Positions 25,674-33,980 of a stretch of DNA of 64,000 nucleotides are shown one piece after another. Positions within the stretch are counted from its first letter, which is position 1, and each line of letters opens with the position of its first letter. A program made the translations under genes and the position numbers. This DNA comes from VRUE01 sp963730315 (GTDB taxonomy: Bacteria; Actinomycetota; Thermoleophilia; Solirubrobacterales; 70-9). Location: the NCBI GenBank assembly GCA_963730315.1, contig CAVSRD010000012.1, positions 1-64,000 of the forward strand. The letters are read 5' to 3'. Under the pieces are notes generated by a model. The model saw only the letters and a list, made by a program, of their open reading frames with translations, made no database searches and was not told the DNA's origin.

Positions 25674-26237
25674 TTAGAGGGTGCCGATCCGGTCGGGTGG
25701 CCAGTAGGTGGCGAACGCCTCGCCGATGATCCACCTGCGGGGGACGGGTCCCCAGAAACGGCTGTCGTCGCTCGCCCCACGGTTGTCCCCCATCATGAAG
25801 TAGGAGTCGGGTGGAATGGTGATCGACTTGGGCAGGTTGCAGGCGCTGCTCGCGCCGCAGGGAAGCGTGTACGGTTCGCTCGCCTTCTCCACGCCGTTGA
25901 CGACGGGGTGGCCGTTGCGGACGCTGAGCGTGTCGCCCGGCCCGGCGACAATCCGCTTGATGAAGTTCTGGCTCGACTCGGCGGCGGTCGCCTTCGGGCA
26001 GGCTTCCCGCGGCCGATGAGGGACGCCACATTCGGTGCCGCGGTCGGCTCCCGCCGGCGGATGGAAGACGACGACGTCGCCGATCCCCGGATCGGTGAAG
26101 TGGTAGATGAACCGGTTGACGAGGACGCGCTGGCCGACGTCGAGGGTCGGCTCCATCGACTGCGAGGGGATCTGGTACGGCTTGACCAGCCAGGCCTGGA
26201 TCGCCAGCGCCAGGCCCAGCGCCAGCGCCACGATCAC
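25674..26237 (-). CDS. lepB: Signal peptidase I
   Basis: 187 residues with a single N-terminal membrane helix (about 1-20). The catalytic Ser is in PSQSMEPTLDVGQRVLVNR and the general-base Lys is in NFIKRIVAGPGD. Box E is GDNRGASDDSRFWGPVPR. It cleaves signal peptides from exported proteins on the outer face of the membrane, such as the secreted proteins encoded in this window. It lies about 50 bases after rplS on the same strand. Confidence 0.95.
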   Translation of the reverse strand: MIVALALGLALAIQAWLVKPYQIPSQSMEPTLDVGQRVLVNRFIYHFTDPGIGDVVVFHPPAGADRGTECGVPHRPREACPKATAAESSQNFIKRIVAGPGDTLSVRNGHPVVNGVEKASEPYTLPCGASSACNLPKSITIPPDSYFMMGDNRGASDDSRFWGPVPRRWIIGEAFATYWPPDRIGTL

Positions 26238-26290
26238 GACGAGCTCGATCAGCCCGCCGGCGCGGCTCGTCGGCTTGGGGATGAGCCGTC

Positions 26291-26890
26291 TCAGACCGAG
26301 TCCTCGCCGGAGTCCTCGCCCTCGTCGGGCGGCGACTCATGCTCGGCATCCTGCGCCGCGGCGTTCTCCTCGGTCTCCCCCGCCCCGGGCGCCTCGGCGT
26401 CCGTTGCCTCTTCTCCAGCCTCGTCCTCCGCCGCCGGCTCCTCCACGGCCTCCGCCTCGAGCTCGTCTTGAGTGACGCCCTCGGCGTCCACTGCCTGCGG
26501 CTCCTCGACCCCGGCCGGCGTCGCGATCAGCTCCTCGTCGATTCCCCAGCGCCGCTCGGCTACCCGAGCGGCCTTGCCCACCCGGCCCCGCAGGTAGTAG
26601 AGCTTGGCGCGCCTAACGTCGCCCCGCGCCGCGATCTCCAGCTTCTCGATCTTCGGCGAGTGCAGCGGGAAGGTCCGCTCGACGCCGACGCCGAAGGACT
26701 GCTTGCGCACCGTGAAGGTCTCGCGGGCGCCGGATCCCTGCCGCCGCAGAACGATTCCCTCGAACACCTGGGTGCGGCGGCGGCTGCCCTCGACGACCTG
26801 GAAGTGGACGCGCACGCGGTCGCCCGGGGCGAAGGACGGAAGCCCCTGCCTCTGCTGGCGCCGCTCGATGCTGTCGATAACGCTGCTCAT
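26291..26890 (-). CDS. rplS: 50S ribosomal protein L19 with long acidic C-terminal tail
   Basis: 199 residues. Residues 1 to about 118 are a complete L19 (FAPGDRVRVHFQVVEG, VRKQSFGVGVERTFPLHSP, RRAKLYYLRGRVGKAARV). Residues from about 125 to 199 are an added low-complexity tail of Glu, Asp, Ala and Pro with no counterpart in ordinary L19 (about 115-120 residues). The tail is in frame and ends in one stop, so it is not a misread neighbour. L19 sits at the 30S-50S interface; the tail's role is unknown. Order trmD-rplS-lepB is conserved. Confidence 0.95.
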   Translation of the reverse strand: MSSVIDSIERRQQRQGLPSFAPGDRVRVHFQVVEGSRRRTQVFEGIVLRRQGSGARETFTVRKQSFGVGVERTFPLHSPKIEKLEIAARGDVRRAKLYYLRGRVGKAARVAERRWGIDEELIATPAGVEEPQAVDAEGVTQDELEAEAVEEPAAEDEAGEEATDAEAPGAGETEENAAAQDAEHESPPDEGEDSGEDSV

Positions 26891-26969
26891 TCAAATCCTC
26901 GCGCTTCGCTCGCTGGCGAGAAAAAGCCGCCCGACCCGTGCTGGGCGTCGCGCGGCCGAGGAATCGTAC

Positions 26970-27647
26970 CTACTCGGGATCTTTTTCGAGCTGCCCGGCC
27001 CGGAGCCGGCTCTGCTCGGCGCGCCAGCGGCGCACCCGCTCGTGGTCGCCGGAGACCAGCACGTCCGGCACCTGCCAACCCCGGTAGCTGGCGGGGCGCG
27101 TGTAGTGCGGGTACTCCGGGGCTCCCTCCAGCACCGGGCTGAACGACTCCTCCACCGCGCTCCGCTCGTGCCCCAGCGCCCCCGGCAGCTTCCGCATCAC
27201 CACGTCCGCGAGCACCATCGCCGGCAGCTCGCCCCCGGCCAGCACGTAGCGCCCGATCGAGACCTCGTCGTCGGCCAGATGCTCGTGCACGCGCTCGTCG
27301 AACCCCTCGTACCGCCCGCAGAGGAGCGCCAGGTGACGCTCGCGGGTCAGCTCGTCCGCCAGCTCGTCGTCGAGCAGCCGGCCGGTCGGAGACAGGAGCA
27401 CTACCCGTGGGCTCTCCCCGCTCCGATACGCCGCCTGCAGCGCCGCATCGACCACGTCGACCCGCAGCACCATCCCCGCCCCGCCCCCGTAGGGCGCGTC
27501 GTCGACCTGGCCCGCCCCCAGCGGGGTCGCCTCGCGATAGTCGAACAGCCTCAGCTCGTTCCCTTCGCCCAACGCGTTCTGGACGGACCGCTGGCCTCGG
27601 AACCAGTCGAACGCCTCAGGAAACAGGCTGAAGATGTCGAGTCTCAT
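26970..27647 (-). CDS. trmD: tRNA (guanine-N1)-methyltransferase TrmD
   Basis: 225 residues. The SPOUT trefoil-knot segment LLCGRYEGFDERVHEHLAD and the following IGRYVLAGGELPAMV bind S-adenosylmethionine; the start MRLDIFSLFPEAFDW is typical. It makes m1G37 in tRNAs, which prevents frameshifting at proline codons. It lies between khpA and rplS. In most bacteria rimM stands just before trmD, but here only 27 bases separate khpA and trmD. Confidence 0.96.
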   Translation of the reverse strand: MRLDIFSLFPEAFDWFRGQRSVQNALGEGNELRLFDYREATPLGAGQVDDAPYGGGAGMVLRVDVVDAALQAAYRSGESPRVVLLSPTGRLLDDELADELTRERHLALLCGRYEGFDERVHEHLADDEVSIGRYVLAGGELPAMVLADVVMRKLPGALGHERSAVEESFSPVLEGAPEYPHYTRPASYRGWQVPDVLVSGDHERVRRWRAEQSRLRAGQLEKDPE

Positions 27648-27674
27648 GAGATTCGGCGGACTCCGCCCCCAACC

Positions 27675-27905
27675 TCAGTCGAGGATGTCGACGATCACCC
27701 GTCGATCGAGCCGCACGGCGGCGGCCTTGGCGATCGTCCGGATCGCGTTGGCGATCCGCCCCCCTTTGCCGATCACCCGCCCCAGGTCCGCCTCGGCGAC
27801 GCTGATCTCGTAGATCAGGTCGCCGTCCTCTTCCAGCTCCGCGACCTCAACGGCGTCGGGCTCTTCGACCAGCGCCCTGACAAGGAACTCGAGCAGCTCC
27901 GTCAT
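27675..27905 (-). CDS. khpA: KH-domain RNA-binding protein KhpA
   Basis: 76 residues from the ATG at 27905. One KH type II domain with the GxxG loop in GRVIGKGGRIANAIRTI. The family (YlqC) binds RNA, often with KhpB/EloR, and is almost always encoded right after rpsP, as here (start 5 bases after the rpsP stop). A longer open frame upstream overlaps rpsP and is not needed. Confidence 0.93.
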   Translation of the reverse strand: MTELLEFLVRALVEEPDAVEVAELEEDGDLIYEISVAEADLGRVIGKGGRIANAIRTIAKAAAVRLDRRVIVDILD

Positions 27906-27910
27906 GCGGC

Positions 27911-28165
27911 CTAGCTTCCGGAGGCGGCGATGCCCTTGGTGCGCAGCAGGGTGGCGACCGTCTCGGAGGGCTGCGCCCCGTGCTCGATCCAGTGGCGAGC
28001 GCGCTCCTCGTCGAGCTCGATCGTCGAGGGCTCGGTCTGCGGGTTGTAGCGGCCGATCGTCTCGATCGTCCGCCCGTCGCGCGGGGAGCGCTTGTCGGCG
28101 ACCACGATCCGCCACACGGGGTTCTTCTTCGAACCCACCCTTCTCAGTCTGATTCGCACTGCCAT
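27911..28165 (-). CDS. rpsP: 30S ribosomal protein S16
   Basis: 84 residues, standard length. The start MAVRIRLRRVGSKKNP and the following WRIVVADKRSPRDGR are diagnostic of S16. The protein binds 16S rRNA early in 30S assembly. It follows ffh by 15 bases, forming the conserved ffh-rpsP-khpA-trmD-rplS string. Confidence 0.97.
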   Translation of the reverse strand: MAVRIRLRRVGSKKNPVWRIVVADKRSPRDGRTIETIGRYNPQTEPSTIELDEERARHWIEHGAQPSETVATLLRTKGIAASGS

Positions 28166-28180
28166 TAGCGGCCCGGCAGG

Positions 28181-29545
<1,365 letters not shown>

Positions 29546-29614
29546 CTCAACGGAGCTTAGGGCAGCGCGGTAGAGCTTTGGCTCGCACAGCGGTTCAAAT
29601 GACTACCGCGGTCG

Positions 29615-30610
29615 CTACTCGGCGAGCAGCGCGCGGGCGAAGTCGCCGGGATCGAAGGGACGCAGGTCCTCCAGCGCTTCGCCGGTGCCAATCAGCTTCA
29701 CCGGGATGCCCAGCTCAGCGGCGATCGCCAGCACGATGCCGCCCTTTGCGGTGCCGTCGAGCTTGGTGAGGACGACGCCGTCGACCTCGACCGCTTCGGC
29801 GAACACTTTCGCCTGGCGCAGCCCGTTCTGGCCGGTGGTCGCGTCGATCGAGATCAGCGTCTCGTGCGGCGCCTCGGGCATCTGCTTGGCGATCACCCGC
29901 CGCACCTTGGCCAGCTCGTCCATCAGGTTTCCCTGGGTGTGAAGTCGGCCGGCGGTGTCGACGATCACCACGTCGGCGCCGCGGGCGCGGGCGGCGGCGA
30001 CCGCGTCGAAGGCGACCGCGCCGGGATCGCCGCCGGGCGCCGAGCGGACCAGCTCGGCGCCCGCCCGCTCCGCCCACTCGGCGAGCTGCTCTGCGGCGGC
30101 GGCGCGGTAGGTGTCGGCGGCGGCCATTACGACAGAGAGGCCGAACTCCCTGGAGAGGTGCCAGGCGATCTTGCCGATCGTCGTCGTCTTGCCGGTGCCG
30201 TTGACGCCGACCATCAGCAGCACAGCCGGCTCGCCGCTCAGGTCGATCGGCCCGCGCCCCGACGAGGCGACCTCGGCGAGGATCTCGATCAGGCGGTCGC
30301 GGACCGCCTCGCCGTCGGCCGAAACGGCACCCCCCTCGACCTCGCGCTCCAGCCTCTCGACCACCTCTGCCGTGGTCGGGGCGCCAACGTCGGCGAGGAT
30401 CAGGGCCTCCTCCAGCCGCTCCCAGGTCTCCTCATCGAGCCGGTCGAAGAGGCTGGCCGAGACCTCCTGGACCAGCGACTGGCGGCTCTTCGAGAGGCTC
30501 TCGCGGAGCCGGCGGAAGACGCCCCGGCGCCGCTCCTCGCTCTCCGGCTCGCGGCCGGCCTCCGCCTGGCGCGCGCCGAGGTCGAAGATCTCCTGCCAGG
30601 AGGTGCTCAC
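29615..30610 (-). CDS. ftsY: Signal recognition particle receptor FtsY
   Basis: 331 residues. After a short charged N-terminal region (about 1-40) come the N and G domains, with Walker A GVNGTGKTTTIGKIAW, AADTYRAAAAEQL, DTAGRLHTQGNLMDELA and TKLDGTAKGG. It is the membrane-side partner of Ffh. The long acidic A domain of the E. coli protein is absent, as in many actinobacteria. Its start lies 7 bases after the smc stop, so smc and ftsY are one transcript. Confidence 0.97.
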   Translation of the reverse strand: MSTSWQEIFDLGARQAEAGREPESEERRRGVFRRLRESLSKSRQSLVQEVSASLFDRLDEETWERLEEALILADVGAPTTAEVVERLEREVEGGAVSADGEAVRDRLIEILAEVASSGRGPIDLSGEPAVLLMVGVNGTGKTTTIGKIAWHLSREFGLSVVMAAADTYRAAAAEQLAEWAERAGAELVRSAPGGDPGAVAFDAVAAARARGADVVIVDTAGRLHTQGNLMDELAKVRRVIAKQMPEAPHETLISIDATTGQNGLRQAKVFAEAVEVDGVVLTKLDGTAKGGIVLAIAAELGIPVKLIGTGEALEDLRPFDPGDFARALLAE

Positions 30611-30617
30611 CGCAGGT

Positions 30618-32930
30618 TCAGGCCGCTTCGAGGGCCGGCGGACCGGAGGCGCCGTCGCCGGCCCCGGCCTCCGCTTCGCGCGGCAGGCGGCGGGAGACCA
30701 CCCGGGTGACGCCGTCGCCTCCCATCGTTACCCCGTAGAGCACGTCGGCCGCGTCCATCGTCCGTTTCTGGTGGGTGACGACGACGAACTGGGCGCGGCT
30801 CGAGAAGCGGCGGATCAGCTGCAGGAAGCGGTCGATGTTGGCGTCGTCGAGCGCCGCCTCGACCTCGTCGAGGATGTAGAAGGGGCAGGGGCGGGCGAGG
30901 AAGACGGCGAAGACGAAGGCCAGCGCGACCAGCGACTTCTCGCCGCCGGAGAGCAGCGAGAGCTTGCGCGTCGACTTGCCGGCCGGGGTCACCTCGATCT
31001 CCACGCCGAGCTCACTGCGCTCCTCCTCCTCGTCGTTCTCGTCGACCGCGTGCAGCGCCACGCGGCGCAGGCGCCCGCGGCCGCCCGGAAAGAGGTGCTC
31101 GACCATTTCCTCGAAGTTCTTCGCGGTCGCCTCGAAGGTCTGCTCGAAGGCGCGCTCGATCTCGTGATCGATGTCGCGGATCAGCGCCTCCAGCTCGCGC
31201 ATCCCGCGCTCGGTGTCCTCGCGCTGGAGCTGCAGCGACTCGACGTGCTCGCGCGCCTCCTCGAACTCCTGCTCGGCCAGCGGGTTGACCGGGCCGATCT
31301 GGGCGCGGCGGCGCTCCAGACGCTGCAGTCGCCGGTCGATCTCGCTGCGCTCCTGATCGCTCAGCGCGTCGGCTGCCGGCTCGACCTCCTCGCCGAGGCG
31401 CGCGGCGATCGCCGCCAGCTCCTTGGCGGCCTCCGCGCGGCGATCGCCCAGGTGGGCAGCCTCGACCTCGACCTCGGTCAGCCTGTCGGAGACCGCCTTC
31501 ATCTCGACCTGCAGCTCGGACTCCCGGCGCGCGCAGTCACGCATCTCCTCGGCGATCTCGTCGCCCCCGTCCTGCTCGCCGACCACCTTCGCTTCGATCG
31601 CTTCGACCCGGGCGAGGATCGCCGCTTCCGCCGTCGCCGCCGCCGCGGCAGCGGCGCGGACGTCGTCGAGCAGCTCCTCGCCGGCCGCGACCCGCTCGCG
31701 CAGCGCCTCGCGGTGGCGCTCACCGAGCAGCCCCTCGGCGCGGCGGGCGTGCCGCGAGGCGCGCTCGGCCCCGCTGCGGATCGCCACAAGCGCCGCCTCG
31801 CGCTCGGACTCGGCCGCGTCGGCGGAGCGGGCGACGCCAAAACCCTCCGCGGCGGCCGTGAGACCCTTGTCGATCTCCGCCAGCTCCCCGTCCAGCTCGC
31901 GGGCGCGCTCGGCCGGGGCGCCCTCCGCTGCCGCCAGGTCGAGGGTGAGCGGCCCGAACTCGGCCCGCAGGCCCTCCAGCGCCTCCGCCAACTCCGTCTC
32001 GCGGTCGCCGAGGGCGATCGCCCGCACGGCAATCCGCTGCTGCTCACCGCGCAGCTTGGTGAGCAGGCCCCAGGCGAGGGTGCGCTCGCGGTCGCGCGCC
32101 GCGAAGCGCTCCTCGGCGGCGCGGCGGCGCTCGCTGACAGCGGTGAGGCGCTCCTCGATCGCCTCCTGCTCGGCGCGTGCCTGCTCGGCCGCCTGCTCCG
32201 CCGCTTCCGCCCGGTCGGCCCCGAAGCGCAGCTCCTCGGCGACCAGCCGGCCGCGCAGCTCGAGTTCCTCATGCTCGATCCTCGCCCCCAGCTCAGCTGC
32301 CTGCGCCTGCCGCTTCAGCGGCCGCAGGTGAGCCCGCGCCTCGCGCTCGACGTCGAGCGCCCGGTCGAGGTTGTCGCGCGCCGCGCGCAGCTTCAGCTCG
32401 GCGCGGCGGCGGCGCTTGCGGTGCTTGCCGAGGCCGGCGGCCTCCTCGACCAGCAGCCGCCGCTCGCGCGGTTTGGAGTGAACGATCGACTCGACCCGGC
32501 CCTGGCTGATCACCGAGTGCATCTCCCGCCCCAGGTTGGTGTCGGAGAGAACCTCCACCACGTCGACGAGGCGGCAGCGGGCGCCGTTCAGGCGGTAGAC
32601 GCCGTCGCCGGAGCGATCGAGCCGGCGCTGGATCGAGATCTCCGAAAGCTCGCTCGCGGCGCGCCCCTCGGCATTGTCGATCACGACCTCGACCTGCGCG
32701 GCCCGGCGCCGGCCGACGCCGTCGCCGCCGGCCGAGATCACGTCCTGCATCGAGGCGCCGCGCACCGCCCCCGGGCTCTGCTCGCCGAGCGCCCAGAGCA
32801 CCGCGTCGGTGATGTTCGACTTGCCCGAGCCGTTGGGGCCGACGATCACGCTGACGCCCGGCGAGAACTCCAGCCGGGTGCGCTCGGGGAACGACTTGAA
32901 CCCCTTCATCTCGATCGCTCTCAGATACAT
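30618..32930 (-). CDS. smc: Short SMC-family chromosome segregation ATPase, apparently hinge-less
   Basis: 770 residues in one uninterrupted frame; B. subtilis Smc has 1186. The N-terminal head is complete (IVGPNGSGKSN at 29-39, ISQGRVESIV, EEAAGLGKHRKRR near 162-175). The C-terminal head is complete (GPVNPLAEQEFEE at 546-558, LSGGEKSL at 660-667, FYILDEVEAALDD at 684-696). Between 175 and 545 there is only Ala/Glu/Arg-rich coiled coil, with short Gly breaks near 360-368 and 450-456. I find no SMC hinge sequence and no CxxC zinc hook. Genomic place (rnc-smc-ftsY) is that of the true smc, so this is the condensin ATPase in reduced form, not RecN or SbcC. The start is 47 bases after the rnc stop. 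Confidence 0.9.
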   Translation of the reverse strand: MYLRAIEMKGFKSFPERTRLEFSPGVSVIVGPNGSGKSNITDAVLWALGEQSPGAVRGASMQDVISAGGDGVGRRRAAQVEVVIDNAEGRAASELSEISIQRRLDRSGDGVYRLNGARCRLVDVVEVLSDTNLGREMHSVISQGRVESIVHSKPRERRLLVEEAAGLGKHRKRRRRAELKLRAARDNLDRALDVEREARAHLRPLKRQAQAAELGARIEHEELELRGRLVAEELRFGADRAEAAEQAAEQARAEQEAIEERLTAVSERRRAAEERFAARDRERTLAWGLLTKLRGEQQRIAVRAIALGDRETELAEALEGLRAEFGPLTLDLAAAEGAPAERARELDGELAEIDKGLTAAAEGFGVARSADAAESEREAALVAIRSGAERASRHARRAEGLLGERHREALRERVAAGEELLDDVRAAAAAAATAEAAILARVEAIEAKVVGEQDGGDEIAEEMRDCARRESELQVEMKAVSDRLTEVEVEAAHLGDRRAEAAKELAAIAARLGEEVEPAADALSDQERSEIDRRLQRLERRRAQIGPVNPLAEQEFEEAREHVESLQLQREDTERGMRELEALIRDIDHEIERAFEQTFEATAKNFEEMVEHLFPGGRGRLRRVALHAVDENDEEEERSELGVEIEVTPAGKSTRKLSLLSGGEKSLVALAFVFAVFLARPCPFYILDEVEAALDDANIDRFLQLIRRFSSRAQFVVVTHQKRTMDAADVLYGVTMGGDGVTRVVSRRLPREAEAGAGDGASGPPALEAA

Positions 32931-32976
32931 CCCTCGTCCTCAGTTGCGAAGGCTCGCGCTTCGGTCGGACGCGACC

Positions 32977-33657
32977 TCATGGCCGGCCCTCGAACAGCTC
33001 GAGGGCCTGCTCGGCCGCCATCTGCTCAGCCGCCTTCTTACTCCGGCCGGCGCCCCTGCCAACCCGTTCTCCATCGACCGTGGCCTCGACTTCGAACGTC
33101 CGCCGGTGGGCGGGGCCGGATTCGCCTATCACCGCGTAGCTTACGCGCGCTCTGCGGCGGGCGAGCAGCTCCTGCAGGGCCGACTTCGCGTCGACCAGGG
33201 CCTCTGTCGCGTGATCGACCTGGGCGGCGAAGGCATCGGCCACGGCCGGGGCGACCCGCCCAAAGCCGAAGGCGACGAAGCAGGCGCCGATCAGCGCCTC
33301 GGTGACCTCGGGCAGCGGCCGCGAGCCGGCCAGCAGAACCTCCGCCGGGATCCCGTCCTCGACCCCCGGCTCGGCGTCCCGCAGCATCTCCGGGACGCCC
33401 AGCTCGCGGCCAACCTCGGCGCAGGAGGCGCCGCTCACCGCGTGGTTGTGGATCTTGGTGAGACCGCCGGAATCGACCTCCGGGAAGCGCTCGTAGAGGT
33501 CGGCGGCGACCGCCAGGGCGAGCACGCTGTCGCCCAGGTAGGCGAGCCGCTCGTAGGACTCGGGCTGCTCCTCGCTCCAGGAGGAGTGGGTGAGAGCCCG
33601 GCGCCGCAGGTCGTCGGGGAGGCTTGCGATCAGCTCCGCGAGCCCCGAGGCGCTCAC
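32977..33657 (-). CDS. rnc: Ribonuclease III with divergent active site
   Basis: 226 residues from a GTG at 33657. The nuclease domain has YERLAYLGDSVLA (36-47), where family members have ERLEFLGD: Glu36 and Asp43 are kept, but the second Glu is Ala39. In LPEVTEALIG the Asp matching E. coli D114 is Glu117, and the essential Glu120 (E117 in E. coli) is present. A double-stranded-RNA-binding domain ends the protein (RSKKAAEQMAAEQAL). It processes rRNA precursors and structured mRNAs. A 23-codon reading frame overlaps its start by four bases. Confidence 0.9.
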   Translation of the reverse strand: MSASGLAELIASLPDDLRRRALTHSSWSEEQPESYERLAYLGDSVLALAVAADLYERFPEVDSGGLTKIHNHAVSGASCAEVGRELGVPEMLRDAEPGVEDGIPAEVLLAGSRPLPEVTEALIGACFVAFGFGRVAPAVADAFAAQVDHATEALVDAKSALQELLARRRARVSYAVIGESGPAHRRTFEVEATVDGERVGRGAGRSKKAAEQMAAEQALELFEGRP

Positions 33658-33725
33658 CGCATCGCCTCGCGCTTCGCTCGCGGCGCGAAGAACCAGATAT
33701 GCACTCTTGCTCGCTCCGCGCTCAC
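33654..33725 (-). CDS. Tiny coupled ORF (23 aa) between acpP and rnc
   Basis: A GTG at 33725 overlaps the acpP stop (GTGA), and the TGA at 33654-33656 overlaps the rnc GTG (GTGA again). The 23 codons start MSAERA, contain VHIWF at 8-12 and RAKRE at 16-20. A paralogous frame of exactly the same length and the same double overlap lies between ribE and ribBA (43957-44028), with 16 of 23 residues and 58 of 72 bases identical. Most base differences change the amino acid, so a conserved RNA/DNA element that carries start-stop coupling is an alternative to a functional peptide. No known family. Confidence 0.55.
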   Translation of the reverse strand: MSAERARVHIWFFAPRAKREAMR

Positions 33726-33967
33726 GCCGGAGCGTGCTCCAGGACGAAGGAGACCGCGTCGCCGACCGTCTCGATCCCCGCCGCCTGCTCCTCGGAGATT
33801 GAAACGCCGTAGCGGTCCTCCAGCTCCATCACCAGCTCGTAGAGGTCGAGCGAGTCCGCTTCGAGATCCTCCTTGAAGCGGGTGCCCTCGCCGATCTCGG
33901 CGGCGTCGACCTCGAGCTCCTCGGCCAGGTGGCCGCGGACCAGCTCTAAGACCTCGTTCCTGTTCAT
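33722..33967 (-). CDS. acpP: Acyl carrier protein
   Basis: 81 residues, acidic. The phosphopantetheine attachment Ser lies in EADSLDLYELVM (the DSL motif). It carries growing acyl chains in type II fatty acid synthesis. plsX, which uses acyl-ACP, ends 13 bases upstream, so supply and use are coupled; no fab genes are in this cluster. The stop overlaps the start of the tiny ORF that leads into rnc. Confidence 0.96.
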   Translation of the reverse strand: MNRNEVLELVRGHLAEELEVDAAEIGEGTRFKEDLEADSLDLYELVMELEDRYGVSISEEQAAGIETVGDAVSFVLEHAPA

Positions 33968-33980
33968 GCCCGACTTCCTA

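Noticed and set aside
29546..29614. Possible promoter or SRP RNA between ftsY and ffh
   Set aside because: A TTGAAC-like box is present, but no convincing -10 pairing and no SRP RNA tetraloop-type hairpin could be found.
30618..32930. SMC shortness as a frameshift or as SbcC/Rad50 or RecN
   Set aside because: One uninterrupted frame carries both heads in order, there is no CxxC hook, and the gene order is that of true smc. A clean in-frame deletion or misassembly cannot be excluded and is listed as a refuting test.
32921..32980. A 20-codon ORF overlapping the rnc stop (ATGA) and running into smc
   Set aside because: It overlaps the smc start by 10 bases in another frame, lacks the MSAERA and VHIWF motifs, and has no second copy. 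It could be chance.
30111..33305. Open frame of over 1000 codons opposite ftsY-smc-rnc
   Set aside because: Same cause. The minus-strand genes have unmistakable motifs and the plus-strand translation has none.
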